From Duganella qianjiadongensis (lineage in GTDB: Bacteria > Pseudomonadota > Gammaproteobacteria > Burkholderiales > Burkholderiaceae_D), in the NCBI RefSeq assembly GCF_009857915.1, contig NZ_WWCM01000017.1, forward strand, positions 25,030 through 89,029: 64,000 nucleotides of DNA. The letters are read 5' to 3'. The position numbers and the translations under genes are program-made. A model generated the notes under the pieces. It was not told where the DNA came from, did not search any database, and saw only the letters and a list, made by a program, of their open reading frames with translations. This document shows, piece by piece, positions 49,725 through 58,914 of this stretch. Numbering within the stretch: position 1 is the stretch's first letter; every line of letters begins with the position of its first letter.

Positions 49725-50144
49725 ATGTCTACTGCTGTTGCCGAAGCCATTGACGATTTCAAATCGATCACCACTCTGAACGTGCAGAACGCTACGGCGG
49801 TGCTGGAGCGCGGTCTGGCTGCCCTCAAGGCCGGCCAGACGGTGTTCGACCTGCGTTACGTGCTGACGGTGGATTCGGCAGCTGTGTCCGTGCTGCTGGC
49901 ATGGGAAAAGGCGGCGCAGGATGCCGGCCTGCGGCTGGAACTGAAAAACCTGCCGCCAGCGCTGCAAAGCCTGACCAAGCTGTATGGCGTGTGCTCGCTG
50001 CTGTTCCCCACTTCGGTACAGCTGGAACCGGGCGAGGCAGCGTCGGCAAATCCTCTGCATGAAGAGTTCCACGCGGTGACCGGCCAGCCCGACACCGCCA
50101 AGCTGAAAGTGGGCGCCAGCCCCGAGCCTCAGCAACATCATTGA
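49725..50144 (+). CDS. mlaB: STAS-domain protein MlaB
   Basis: 139 residues. A STAS fold is suggested by ATAVLERGLAALKAGQTVFDLRYVLTVDSAAVSVLLAWEKAAQ and LRLELKNLPPALQSLTKLYGV, with the conserved Asp-Ser in TVDSAAVS. MlaB binds MlaF and stabilises the transporter. It has about 40 more residues at the C-terminus than E. coli MlaB, with low-complexity sequence. It is the last gene of mlaFEDACB. Confidence 0.85.
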   Translation: MSTAVAEAIDDFKSITTLNVQNATAVLERGLAALKAGQTVFDLRYVLTVDSAAVSVLLAWEKAAQDAGLRLELKNLPPALQSLTKLYGVCSLLFPTSVQLEPGEAASANPLHEEFHAVTGQPDTAKLKVGASPEPQQHH

Positions 50145-50314
50145 CCCCCGCCTCATGGAATCAGGCCAGAAACTAGCGCTCTGGCTCGGTTCCCGTCAAT
50201 TTCCCCTATAATTGAAGGTTGCCGCAGCCGGAGTGCCGTGGCTTTCCCAGTAGTCCCCGCCCTCGGGCACCTCGCGCCGGATTAAAGCCGCCGCACCTAA
50301 CGAATAAACCAAGC

Positions 50315-51229
50315 ATGACAGCGATCCAAATAACGAATGTCGAGAAGCGCTACAAGTCGCTCCAGGCACTAGGTGGCGTGTCCCTGACCATCGAAGAAGG
50401 TGAATTTTTCGGTCTGTTAGGCCCTAACGGTGCCGGTAAAACCACCCTGATTTCCATCATCGCGGGTCTGATCCGTCCGGATGCGGGCAAAGTCACCATC
50501 CACGGCCACGACGTCACGGGCGATTTCCGTGCCGCGCGCAAGAAGCTGGGCGTGGTGCCGCAGGAACTGGTGTTCGATCCCTTCTTCACGGTGCGCGAAA
50601 CGCTGCGCCTGCAGTCCGGCTATTTCGGCCTGCCCAACAACGACGCGTGGATCGACGAGGTGATGCACAACCTCGATCTGACCAACAAGGCCGATACCAA
50701 TATGCGCGCGCTGTCCGGCGGCATGAAGCGCCGCGTGCTGGTGGCGCAGGCGCTGGTGCACAAGCCGCCCGTGATCGTGCTCGACGAGCCGACCGCCGGG
50801 GTGGACGTGGAACTGCGCCAGACTCTGTGGCAGTTCATCACCCGCCTGAACCGCGAAGGCCACACCGTGGTGCTGACTACCCACTATCTGGAAGAAGCCC
50901 AGGCCATGTGCAAGCGCGTGGCCATGCTCAAGCTGGGCAAGGTGGTGGCGCTCGACAGCATGGCGGCGCTGATCCGCCGCATCTCCGGCTCGCAGCTGGT
51001 GCTGAACCTGCGCCAGGGCGAACTGCCGGCCGACCTGCGCCATCTGGTCAGCCATCCGGAACTGAGCGACGATGGCCGCAAGTACAGCCTGCGTATCAAT
51101 GACTACGCCGAAGTCGAACCTATCCTCGCGCGCCTGCGCGAGAGCGGCGTGCAGCTCGACGAAATGCAGCTGCAGCAGGCCGACCTGGAAGATATCTTCC
51201 TGCAGATTATGGACAAGGGGAGCGTATGA
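50315..51229 (+). CDS. ABC-2-type exporter ATP-binding protein (YadG-like)
   Basis: 304 residues. Walker A is LLGPNGAGKTTLIS, the signature ALSGGMKRRVLVAQALVH and Walker B VIVLDEPTAGVD, with His in VLTTHYLEEA. The C-terminal region (SLRINDYAEVEPILARLRESGVQLDEMQ, DLEDIFLQIM) is of the CcmA/NodI/YadG group. It probably drives the permease encoded next, with which it overlaps by four bases. A TATAAT element at 50207-50212 suggests its own promoter. In-frame sequence before ATG 50315 is unlikely coding. The exported substrate is unknown. Confidence 0.9.
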   Translation: MTAIQITNVEKRYKSLQALGGVSLTIEEGEFFGLLGPNGAGKTTLISIIAGLIRPDAGKVTIHGHDVTGDFRAARKKLGVVPQELVFDPFFTVRETLRLQSGYFGLPNNDAWIDEVMHNLDLTNKADTNMRALSGGMKRRVLVAQALVHKPPVIVLDEPTAGVDVELRQTLWQFITRLNREGHTVVLTTHYLEEAQAMCKRVAMLKLGKVVALDSMAALIRRISGSQLVLNLRQGELPADLRHLVSHPELSDDGRKYSLRINDYAEVEPILARLRESGVQLDEMQLQQADLEDIFLQIMDKGSV

Positions 51230-51993
51230 GTTTCATCTCGATCGGGTTCCGCACGCTGGTGTACAAGGAGACCCTGCGTTTCTGGAAGGTGGCGACCCAG
51301 ACCATCGCCGCGCCGATACTGACGGCCATGCTGTATCTGCTGATCTTCGGCCATGTGCTGGAAGGCCGCGTGACGGTGTATAGCGATGTCAGTTACACCG
51401 CCTTCCTGATTCCGGGGCTGGTGATGATGAGCGTGCTGCAGAATGCCTTTGCCAATGCTTCCTCGTCGCTGATCCAGTCCAAGATCACGGGCAATCTGGT
51501 GTTCGTGCTGCTGACCCCTCTGTCGCACTGGGAAATCTTTTCGGCCTATGTGATCGCTGCCATGGTGCGCGGCATCGTGGTGGGCGCCGGCGTATTTGTC
51601 GTGACGGCGTGGTTTGCCCACCTGTCGTTCACGGCGCCGTTGTGGATCGCCGTGTTCGCCCTGCTCGGCGCGGCCATACTCGGCACCATGGGCCTGATTG
51701 CCGGTATCTGGGCGGAGAAATTCGACCAGCTGGCCGCGTTCCAGAATTTCCTGATCATGCCGCTGACCTTCCTGTCCGGCGTGTTCTATTCCATCCATTC
51801 GCTGCCACCGTTCTGGCTCACGGTGTCGCACCTGAATCCGTTCTTCTACATGATAGACGGCTTCCGTTACGGTTTCTTCGGCCAGTCCGACGTCAATCCG
51901 CTGATTAGCGTGAGCATCGTCGCGGCCTTCCTCGTGGCGCTGGCATTGCTGGCGATCCGCCTGCTGCAAAGCGGCTATCGTCTGCGCCATTAA
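51226..51993 (+). CDS. ABC-2-type exporter permease (YadH-like)
   Basis: 255 residues, six hydrophobic segments. The family pattern RFWKVATQTIAAPILTAMLYLLIFGHVL, FLIPGLVMMSVLQNAFANASSSLIQSKITGNLVFVLLTPLS and FQNFLIMPLTFLSGVFYSIHSLPPFW is diagnostic of ABC-2 permeases such as YadH and NodJ. It pairs with the preceding ATPase. Its placement between the mla operon and ibaG-murA suggests an envelope role, but the substrate cannot be deduced. Confidence 0.9.
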   Translation: MSFISIGFRTLVYKETLRFWKVATQTIAAPILTAMLYLLIFGHVLEGRVTVYSDVSYTAFLIPGLVMMSVLQNAFANASSSLIQSKITGNLVFVLLTPLSHWEIFSAYVIAAMVRGIVVGAGVFVVTAWFAHLSFTAPLWIAVFALLGAAILGTMGLIAGIWAEKFDQLAAFQNFLIMPLTFLSGVFYSIHSLPPFWLTVSHLNPFFYMIDGFRYGFFGQSDVNPLISVSIVAAFLVALALLAIRLLQSGYRLRH

Positions 51994-52042
51994 GCGTACC
52001 AGTAAGTGCGCCACCAAGCACCCCATAGATAAGGACACCATC

Positions 52043-52279
52043 ATGACTACTACCCCGGAACTGATCCACGGCTACCTGAGCGCCGGTCTCGAATGCACCC
52101 ATCTGGAAGTGGAAGGCGACGGCCAGCACTTTCAGGCAGTGATCGTTTCGCCGGCCTTTGCCGGCAAGCGCATGGTGCAGCGCCACCAGCTGGTATATGC
52201 CGCGCTGGGCGACCGCATGCGCGAAGAAATTCACGCGCTGTCGATGAAAACCCTGACCCCTGAAGAATACCAAGGATAA
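52043..52279 (+). CDS. ibaG: BolA-family protein IbaG
   Basis: 78 residues, the compact BolA fold: LECTHLEVEGDGQHFQAVIVSPAFAGKRMVQRHQLVYAALGDRMREEIHALSMKTLTPEE, with the conserved His in RHQLVY. BolA-type proteins bind monothiol glutaredoxins through an iron-sulfur cluster; grxD is present at 30585. It lies two bases before murA, the same linkage as in E. coli. Confidence 0.92.
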   Translation: MTTTPELIHGYLSAGLECTHLEVEGDGQHFQAVIVSPAFAGKRMVQRHQLVYAALGDRMREEIHALSMKTLTPEEYQG

Positions 52280-52281
52280 GT

Positions 52282-53532
52282 ATGGACAAGCTGCTGATAC
52301 AGGGCGGTAACCGCCTGCAAGGTGAGATCACCATTTCCGGCGCCAAGAACGCTGCCCTGCCTATCCTGTGCGCCGGTCTGCTGACTTCGGGCGACGTAGA
52401 ACTGAGCAATGTGCCGCATCTGCACGATGTGGCCACCATCCTCAAGCTGCTGGGCCAGACGGGCCTGAAAGTGCAGCAGGACGGCGACCGCGTGACCCTC
52501 AACGGCAGCGCCATCGACAAGCTGGAAGCGCCGTACGAGCTGGTGAAAACCATGCGCGCCTCGATCCTGGTACTGGGCCCCTTGCTGGCCCGCTTCGGTT
52601 CGGCCAAGGTATCGCTGCCGGGCGGCTGCGCCATCGGTTCGCGTCCGGTCGACCAGCACATCAAGGGCCTGCAAGCCATGGGCGCCGAGATCACCATCGA
52701 AGGCGGCTATATCTACGCCAAGTGCGCCAAGCTGAAAGGCGCGCGCATCGTGACCGACATGATCACCGTGACGGGGACGGAAAACCTGCTGATGGCCGCT
52801 ACCCTGGCCGAAGGCGAAACCATCCTCGAAAACGCCGCCTGCGAGCCGGAAGTGACCGACCTCGCCAACCTGCTGGTGGCCATGGGCGCGAAGATCGAAG
52901 GCATAGGCAGCAACCGCCTGACCATACAAGGCGTGAGCGAACTGCACGGCGCCAAGCACGCCGTGATTTCCGACCGTATCGAAGCAGCTACCTTCCTGTG
53001 CGCGGTAGCGGCCACCGGCGGCGACATCACCATCCGCAATACCCGCGTCGATATTATGGATGCGGCGCTGGACAAGCTGCGCGAAATCGGCCTGCAGCTG
53101 ACCATAGGTGATAACTGGATCCGCGCGCAGATGGATAAGCGTCCCCACCCTGTGACCTTCCGCACCACCGAATATCCGGGCTTCCCCACCGATATGCAGG
53201 CGCAGTTCATGGCGGTGAACACCATCGCCGACGGCGCCAGCCGCGTCACGGAAACCATCTTCGAAAACCGCTTCATGCACGTGCAGGAGATGAACCGTCT
53301 GGGCGCGGCCATCGAGACCGACGGCAACACGGCCTTTATCAAGGGCGTGGAACAGCTGGTAGGCGCGCCGGTGATGGCGACCGACCTGCGTGCTTCCGCT
53401 TCGCTGGTGATTGCAGCGCTGGCCGCCCGCGGCGAAACCCTGATCGACCGTATCTACCACCTCGACCGCGGTTACGACCAGATGGAAGTCAAGCTGTCGG
53501 CAGTGGGCGCGGACATCCAGCGCATCAAGTAA
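52282..53532 (+). CDS. murA: UDP-N-acetylglucosamine 1-carboxyvinyltransferase MurA
   Basis: 416 residues, full length. ISGAKNAALPILCAGLL at the N-terminus, the catalytic loop LPGGCAIGSRPVDQH with the fosfomycin-sensitive Cys, and the C-terminal TDLRASASLVIAALAARGET and YHLDRGYDQME motifs are conserved. It transfers enolpyruvate to UDP-GlcNAc, the first committed step of peptidoglycan synthesis. It lies 19 bases before hisG, so cell-wall and histidine genes may share transcripts. Confidence 0.96.
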   Translation: MDKLLIQGGNRLQGEITISGAKNAALPILCAGLLTSGDVELSNVPHLHDVATILKLLGQTGLKVQQDGDRVTLNGSAIDKLEAPYELVKTMRASILVLGPLLARFGSAKVSLPGGCAIGSRPVDQHIKGLQAMGAEITIEGGYIYAKCAKLKGARIVTDMITVTGTENLLMAATLAEGETILENAACEPEVTDLANLLVAMGAKIEGIGSNRLTIQGVSELHGAKHAVISDRIEAATFLCAVAATGGDITIRNTRVDIMDAALDKLREIGLQLTIGDNWIRAQMDKRPHPVTFRTTEYPGFPTDMQAQFMAVNTIADGASRVTETIFENRFMHVQEMNRLGAAIETDGNTAFIKGVEQLVGAPVMATDLRASASLVIAALAARGETLIDRIYHLDRGYDQMEVKLSAVGADIQRIK

Positions 53533-53551
53533 AAATACATTAGGAATAACC

Positions 53552-54214
53552 ATGAGCGGATTTCAGGCCAACTCGCAGCTGATACTGGCGCTGTCGAAGG
53601 GACGTATTTTCGAGGACACCCTGCCCTTGCTGGAAGCAGCGGGCATTACCGTGAGCGAAAACCCGGAGACTTCGCGCAAGCTGATTCTGTCCACCAATGA
53701 CCCGGATGTGCGCGTGATCATCGTGCGCGCCACCGACGTGCCGACCTATGTGCAGCATGGCGCGGCCGATTTCGGCGTGGCCGGCAAGGACGTGCTGCTC
53801 GAGCACGGCGGCGAAGGCCTGTATCAGCCCATCGATCTGAACATCGCGGCCTGCCGCATGTCGGTAGCCGTGCGCAACGGCTTCGATTACGAAACGGCTG
53901 TGCGTCAGGGCGCGCGTCTGCGCGTGGCCACCAAGTTCGTGCAGACGGCGCGTGAGCACTTCGCCAAGAAGGGCGTGCACGTCGACCTGATCAAGCTGTA
54001 CGGCTCGATGGAACTGGCGCCGCTGGTGGGCCTGTCGGACGCCATCGTCGACGTGGTCAGCACCGGCAATACGCTGCGCGCCAATGACCTCAAGGAAGTG
54101 GAAGCCATCATGGACATTTCCTCGCGTCTGATCGTGAATCAGGCGGCCCTGAAGCTCAAGCGCGAGCGCTTGCAACCGATCATCGAGGCCTTCGAGCGCG
54201 CCTCTAAAAAATAA
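53552..54214 (+). CDS. hisG: ATP phosphoribosyltransferase, short form
   Basis: 220 residues. ILALSKGRIFEDTLPLLEAAG, RATDVPTYVQHGAADFGVAGKD, and the PRPP-binding DAIVDVVSTGNTLRANDL are typical. It lacks the C-terminal regulatory domain of the long enzyme, so activity requires HisZ, which is not encoded in the window. It performs the first step of histidine synthesis and opens the his operon directly after murA. Confidence 0.95.
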   Translation: MSGFQANSQLILALSKGRIFEDTLPLLEAAGITVSENPETSRKLILSTNDPDVRVIIVRATDVPTYVQHGAADFGVAGKDVLLEHGGEGLYQPIDLNIAACRMSVAVRNGFDYETAVRQGARLRVATKFVQTAREHFAKKGVHVDLIKLYGSMELAPLVGLSDAIVDVVSTGNTLRANDLKEVEAIMDISSRLIVNQAALKLKRERLQPIIEAFERASKK

Positions 54215-54226
54215 AGCACACCCATC

Positions 54227-55543
54227 ATGTCGATTCAGATTACCAAGCTAGATTCAAGCCAAGCTGATTTCAAAAAGTCTCTGGATGCCCTGCTGGCATT
54301 TGAAGCGAGTACGGATGAAGCAATCGAACGTGCCGTGGCCGGCATCCTGGCCGATGTGAAAGCGCGCGGCGATGCCGCCGTGCTCGAATACACCAACCGA
54401 TTCGACCGCATCCCCAACGGTGGCGCGGCCAGCATGGCGGCCTTCGATATCGGCACGGCCGAACTGCAGGCAGCACTGGCAGCGATTCCCGCCGCCCAGC
54501 GCAGCGCACTGGAAACGGCGGCGCAGCGCATCCGCGCCTTCCACCAACGCCAAAAGCAGGAGCTGCAAGGTTTCCGCTACACCGAAGCCGATGGCACGGT
54601 GCTGGGGCAAGTGATTACCCCGCTGGACCGCGTGGGCATCTATGTGCCGGGCGGTAAAGCTGCCTATCCTTCGTCGGTGCTGATGAACGCGATTCCGGCT
54701 CATGTGGCCGGTGTGCAGGAAATCATCATGGTGGTGCCTACGCCGGACGGCGTGAAGAACCAGATGGTGCTGGCGGCGGCGGCGATTGCCGGCGTTACCC
54801 GCGTGATCACCATCGGCGGCGCGCAGGCGGTCGGTGCACTGGCCTACGGTACCGAAACGATTAGTCCGGTGGACAAGATCGTCGGCCCCGGCAATGCCTA
54901 TGTTGCTGCTGCCAAGCGCCGCGTGTTCGGCATCGTCGGCATCGACATGATCGCCGGTCCTTCCGAAATCCTGATTATCTGCGACGGCACTACCGATCCG
55001 GACTGGGTAGCCATGGACCTGTTCTCGCAGGCCGAGCACGATGAACTGGCCCAGTCCATTCTGCTGTGCCCTGACGCCGACTACATCGCCAGAGTGGAAG
55101 CGAGCATCAACCAGCTGCTGCCAGCCATGCCACGTGCCGAGGTGATCCGCACTTCGCTGACCGATCGCGGCGCGCTGATCAAGGTGGCCGATATGGCCGA
55201 AGCCTGCGCAATTGCCAACTCGATCGCGGCGGAACACCTGGAAATCTCGGCCGAAGATCCGCAGCGCTGGGCCGACCAGATTCGCCACGCCGGCGCTATG
55301 TTCCTTGGCCGCTATTCGTCCGAATCGCTGGGCGACTACTGCTGCGGCCCTAACCACGTGCTGCCCACTTCGCGCACGGCGCGCTTCTCGTCGCCGCTCG
55401 GTGTGTACGACTTCCAGAAGCGCTCTTCGCTGATCCATGTCAGCGAAGCCGGTGCCCAGACGCTGGGCAAGGTGGCCGCCGAACTGGCGTATGGCGAAGG
55501 CCTGCAGGCGCACGCCCGCAGCGCCGAGCTGCGGCTGAAGTAA
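54227..55543 (+). CDS. hisD: Histidinol dehydrogenase
   Basis: 438 residues. VGIYVPGGKAAYPSSVLMNAIPA, VIGGAQAVGALAYGTE-like ITIGGAQAVGALAYGTETI, VGPGNAYVAAAKRRVFG, IAGPSEILI and SQAEHDELAQSILL carry the zinc and catalytic residues of the family. It converts histidinol to histidine with two NAD. It is followed by a DNA methyltransferase gene 37 bases downstream, an unusual insertion before hisC. Confidence 0.96.
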   Translation: MSIQITKLDSSQADFKKSLDALLAFEASTDEAIERAVAGILADVKARGDAAVLEYTNRFDRIPNGGAASMAAFDIGTAELQAALAAIPAAQRSALETAAQRIRAFHQRQKQELQGFRYTEADGTVLGQVITPLDRVGIYVPGGKAAYPSSVLMNAIPAHVAGVQEIIMVVPTPDGVKNQMVLAAAAIAGVTRVITIGGAQAVGALAYGTETISPVDKIVGPGNAYVAAAKRRVFGIVGIDMIAGPSEILIICDGTTDPDWVAMDLFSQAEHDELAQSILLCPDADYIARVEASINQLLPAMPRAEVIRTSLTDRGALIKVADMAEACAIANSIAAEHLEISAEDPQRWADQIRHAGAMFLGRYSSESLGDYCCGPNHVLPTSRTARFSSPLGVYDFQKRSSLIHVSEAGAQTLGKVAAELAYGEGLQAHARSAELRLK

Positions 55544-55580
55544 GCCGTCTGATACAGCACACAGGACAGTATTCACCACC

Positions 55581-56465
55581 ATGACGGCAGCCGGCTGGAT
55601 CGATCAGGTATTTTGCGAGGATGCGCTAGCCGGGCTGGCGCGCATCCCCGATGGTGCTGTCGATCTGATACTGACCGACCCGCCCTACAATCTGGGCAAG
55701 GACTACGGCAACGATTCCGACAGCCAGACGGTGGAAGACTATCTGCGCTGGACGGAGCAGTGGATCGATGCCGCCCTGCCCAAGCTCAAGCCTAACGGCA
55801 GCCTGTACATCTTCCTCACGTGGCGTTTTTCGCCCGAGATTTTCGTGCTGCTGAAACAGCGCATGACGATGATGAACGAGATCATCTGGGACCGCCGCGT
55901 ACCGTCCATGGGCGGCAGCGTGCGCAGCTACTCGTCGGTGCACGACACCATAGGCTTTTTCGTGCGGCGCAAGGACTACTACTTCGATCTCGACGCCGTG
56001 CGCATTCCCTACGACGCCGAAACCAAGAAAGCCCGTTCGCGCTCCATCTTCGTGGGGGCCAAATGGCTGGAAGTGGGCTACAACCCGAAAGACCTGTGGA
56101 GCGTGTCGCGTCTGCACCGCGAGCATCCCGAGCGGGCCGATCATCCCACCCAGAAGCCGCTGGAAATCATCGAGCGCATGGTGAAGGCATCCTGCCCACC
56201 TGCTGGCGTGGTGCTGGACCTGTTCATGGGCAGCGGCACCACGGCAATTGCCGCCAGACGCTGCGGCCGCCATTTCGTCGGCTTCGAACTCAATCCCGAC
56301 TATTGCGCCATCATAGCCGAACGTCTGGCGCGGGAAGAACAACTGGCCGCAGCCGCCCCTGCTGCGGCTCCCCCCGCAGCGGTGGCCGTGCCTGCCGCTG
56401 CAAAGAAAAAAGCTGCGCCCCGTACGCGCAAACCCGTGCTGAAACGAAGTTCTGCCAATTCATAG
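55581..56465 (+). CDS. Orphan DNA methyltransferase (beta-class, N6-adenine or N4-cytosine type)
   Basis: 294 residues. Motif IV D33-PPY (LTDPPYNLGKDYG) comes first and motif I (VLDLFMGSGTTAIAA) near residue 215, the order of beta-class amino-methyltransferases such as CcrM and YhdJ. HPTQKPLEIIERMV and VGFELNPDYCAIIAERL are also conserved. DPPY is more common in N6-adenine enzymes. The tail after about 255 is Ala/Pro-rich then strongly basic (KKKAAPRTRK). No restriction enzyme gene is adjacent. It lies between hisD and hisC with short gaps on both sides (37 and 18 bases), so it is transcribed within the his operon. The target sequence is unknown. Confidence 0.9.
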   Translation: MTAAGWIDQVFCEDALAGLARIPDGAVDLILTDPPYNLGKDYGNDSDSQTVEDYLRWTEQWIDAALPKLKPNGSLYIFLTWRFSPEIFVLLKQRMTMMNEIIWDRRVPSMGGSVRSYSSVHDTIGFFVRRKDYYFDLDAVRIPYDAETKKARSRSIFVGAKWLEVGYNPKDLWSVSRLHREHPERADHPTQKPLEIIERMVKASCPPAGVVLDLFMGSGTTAIAARRCGRHFVGFELNPDYCAIIAERLAREEQLAAAAPAAAPPAAVAVPAAAKKKAAPRTRKPVLKRSSANS

Positions 56466-56483
56466 CTTAGGAGCCCTTGCAAG

Positions 56484-57578
56484 ATGTCCCCCATCGACAC
56501 CCTGATCAACACCACTATCCGCTCCGACGTGCGCTCCATCCAGAGCTACCACGTTGCCGATGCCAGTGGCTTTATCAAACTGGATGCGATGGAGAACCCT
56601 TATGAGCTCCCCCATGCATTGCGCCAGCAGCTGGGCGCGCGGCTGGCCGAAGCTAGCCTGAACCGCTATCCGGTCGCCTCGTATGCCACGCTCAAGCAGC
56701 GCGTGCGCGAGACGCTGGGCGTACCGGCCGGCTACGATGTCATGCTGGGTAACGGTTCGGACGAGCTGATCTCGATACTGTGCATGGCCTGCGCCCGGCA
56801 GGACCGCCGCGCCGTGGTGCTGGCGCCTACGCCATCGTTCGTGATGTACCAGCGTTCGGCCCAGTTTGCCGGCATGGATTACGTGGGCGTGCCGCTCAAG
56901 GCCGATCTGACGCTGGACCTGCCGGCCATGCTGGCGGCGATAGACGAACACCGTCCGGCGCTGGTGTTCCTGTCCTATCCGAACAACCCCACCGGCAATC
57001 TGTTCGGCGCCGACGACATCGTTGCCATCATCCGCGCGCTCGATGGTTTTGGACTGGCTATCGTCGATGAAGCTTATGAACCGTTCGCCAGCGATACCTT
57101 CATGGGCCGCTTGCCGGAATTCGCCAATCTGGTGGTGATGCGCACGGTGTCCAAGCTGGGGCTGGCCGGTATCCGTCTTGGCTATATGTCGGCGGCGCCG
57201 CAACTGCTGGCTGAACTGGACAAAGTGCGGCCTCCTTACAACATCAACGTATTGACCCAGATTGCGGCCGAATTCGCGCTCGAGCATGTGGAGGTGCTGA
57301 ACCAGCAGGCCAGTGCTTTGCGCGCCGCACGCGCCGATCTGGCAGCTGCCATGGCTGCTCTGCCCGGCGTGGAGGTGTTCCCTTCGGCGGCGAATTTTAT
57401 CTTGATTCGGGTGCCAAATTCCGATGATGCCTACGCGAAACTGCTGTCTAACAAGGTATTAATTAAAAATGTGAGTAAAATGCACCCTGTGCTGGCCAAT
57501 TGTTTGCGTATCACGGTCAGTACTCCGGAAGAAAATCGTGCCTTCCTCGATGCCTTTGCTGCATCGCTGTCGGCCTGA
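56484..57578 (+). CDS. hisC: Histidinol-phosphate aminotransferase
   Basis: 364 residues, class-I/II PLP enzyme. KLDAMENPYELP, LGNGSDELIS, FLSYPNNPTGNLFGAD, IVDEAYEPFA, and the PLP Lys in MRTVSKLGLAGIRLGY are family hallmarks. It makes histidinol phosphate from imidazole acetol phosphate. The gene is preceded by the methyltransferase gene and followed after 30 bases by hisB. Confidence 0.95.
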   Translation: MSPIDTLINTTIRSDVRSIQSYHVADASGFIKLDAMENPYELPHALRQQLGARLAEASLNRYPVASYATLKQRVRETLGVPAGYDVMLGNGSDELISILCMACARQDRRAVVLAPTPSFVMYQRSAQFAGMDYVGVPLKADLTLDLPAMLAAIDEHRPALVFLSYPNNPTGNLFGADDIVAIIRALDGFGLAIVDEAYEPFASDTFMGRLPEFANLVVMRTVSKLGLAGIRLGYMSAAPQLLAELDKVRPPYNINVLTQIAAEFALEHVEVLNQQASALRAARADLAAAMAALPGVEVFPSAANFILIRVPNSDDAYAKLLSNKVLIKNVSKMHPVLANCLRITVSTPEENRAFLDAFAASLSA

Positions 57579-57608
57579 AGTTATCGACATCGCTATCGCG
57601 AGCCTTTC

Positions 57609-58199
57609 ATGAACCGCACCGCAGAAATTATCCGTAACACCAACGAGACGCAAGTGCGCGTTTCGCTCAATCTTGATGGCACCGGCAAGCAGAAACTGAA
57701 TACCGGCGTGCCTTTCCTCGATCACATGCTGGACCAGATCGCCCGCCACGGCCTGATCGATCTGGAAGTGGAAGCCACTGGCGACATCCACATCGACAAC
57801 CACCACACGGTGGAAGACGTCGGCATCACGCTGGGCATGGCCGTCGCCAAGGCGATCGGCGACCGCAAGGGTATCGTCCGCTACGGTCACTCCTACGTGC
57901 CGCTCGATGAAGCGCTGTCGCGCGTAGTGCTCGATTATTCGGGCCGTCCGGGCATCGAATACCATATTCCGTTCACCCGCGCGATGATAGGCACTTACGA
58001 TGTCGACCTGACGCTGGAATTCTTCCGCGGCTTCGTCAATCACGCCGGCGTGACTCTGCACATCGATAATCTGCGTGGCACCAATGCGCACCACCAGTGC
58101 GAAACCGTGTTCAAGGCCTTCGGCCGCGCGCTGCGCATGGCATCGGAACTCGATCCGCGCGCTGCCGGCACCATCCCATCGACCAAGGGCAGCCTGTAA
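57609..58199 (+). CDS. hisB: Imidazoleglycerol-phosphate dehydratase
   Basis: 196 residues, the monofunctional form without the phosphatase domain. GVPFLDHMLDQIARHG, HIDNHHTVEDVGITLG, YSYVPLDEAL-like SYVPLDEALSRVVLDYSGRP and NAHHQCETVFKAFGRAL provide the metal-binding His and Glu residues. It makes imidazole acetol phosphate. Histidinol phosphatase must be encoded elsewhere. Confidence 0.96.
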   Translation: MNRTAEIIRNTNETQVRVSLNLDGTGKQKLNTGVPFLDHMLDQIARHGLIDLEVEATGDIHIDNHHTVEDVGITLGMAVAKAIGDRKGIVRYGHSYVPLDEALSRVVLDYSGRPGIEYHIPFTRAMIGTYDVDLTLEFFRGFVNHAGVTLHIDNLRGTNAHHQCETVFKAFGRALRMASELDPRAAGTIPSTKGSL

Positions 58200-58212
58200 C
58201 AGCTCAATCAAC

Positions 58213-58851
58213 ATGAATAAAATCGTAGTAGTGGATTACAGCATGGGCAATCTGCGCTCGGTCGCCCAGGCGCTGCGCGCAGTCGCGCCAGAAGCCAATG
58301 TGGTGATTTCGGGCGAAGTGGCCGATATAGCCAGTGCCGACCGTATCGTTCTGCCCGGCCAGGGCGCCATGCCGGACTGCATGCGCAGCCTGCGCGAATC
58401 GGGCGTGCAGGAAGCCTTGCTGGCAGCGGCGCGCAACAAGCCGCTGATGGGTGTGTGCATCGGCGAGCAGATGCTGTTCGAGCATAGCGAGGAAGGCAAT
58501 GCTGCCGGTCTGGGCCTGCTGCCCGGCGAGGTGGTGCGTTTCCAGCTCGATGGGCTGCTGCAGGAGGACGGCTCGCGCTTCAAAGTGCCGCAAATGGGCT
58601 GGAACCAGGTGCAGCAAAATGCCACTCACCCGCTGTGGCAGGATATTCCCGACAATAGTTATTTCTATTTCGTGCATAGCTATTTTGCCCGCCCCAGTGT
58701 GGCCGAACACACAGTGGGCGTGACCGTGTACGGTGCGCCGTTCAGCTGCGCCGTGGCACGTGATAATATTTTTGCGACCCAGTTCCACCCCGAGAAGAGT
58801 GCTGCCACGGGTCTGCAGCTGTACAAGAATTTCGTTCACTGGAATCCCTGA
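58213..58851 (+). CDS. hisH: Imidazole glycerol phosphate synthase, glutaminase subunit
   Basis: 212 residues, class-I glutamine amidotransferase. The nucleophile Cys lies in MGVCIGEQMLFEHSEE and the catalytic His-Glu in ATQFHPEKSAATG. VDYSMGNLRSVAQAL at the N-terminus is typical. It supplies ammonia to HisF. ATG 58213 is chosen since the in-frame upstream region lies inside hisB. Confidence 0.95.
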   Translation: MNKIVVVDYSMGNLRSVAQALRAVAPEANVVISGEVADIASADRIVLPGQGAMPDCMRSLRESGVQEALLAAARNKPLMGVCIGEQMLFEHSEEGNAAGLGLLPGEVVRFQLDGLLQEDGSRFKVPQMGWNQVQQNATHPLWQDIPDNSYFYFVHSYFARPSVAEHTVGVTVYGAPFSCAVARDNIFATQFHPEKSAATGLQLYKNFVHWNP

Positions 58852-58914
58852 TTCCGGCGTAGTGATAACTTTAACGTTCACCAATTTACAGTTCACTTTA
58901 CTGATCAAATCATC

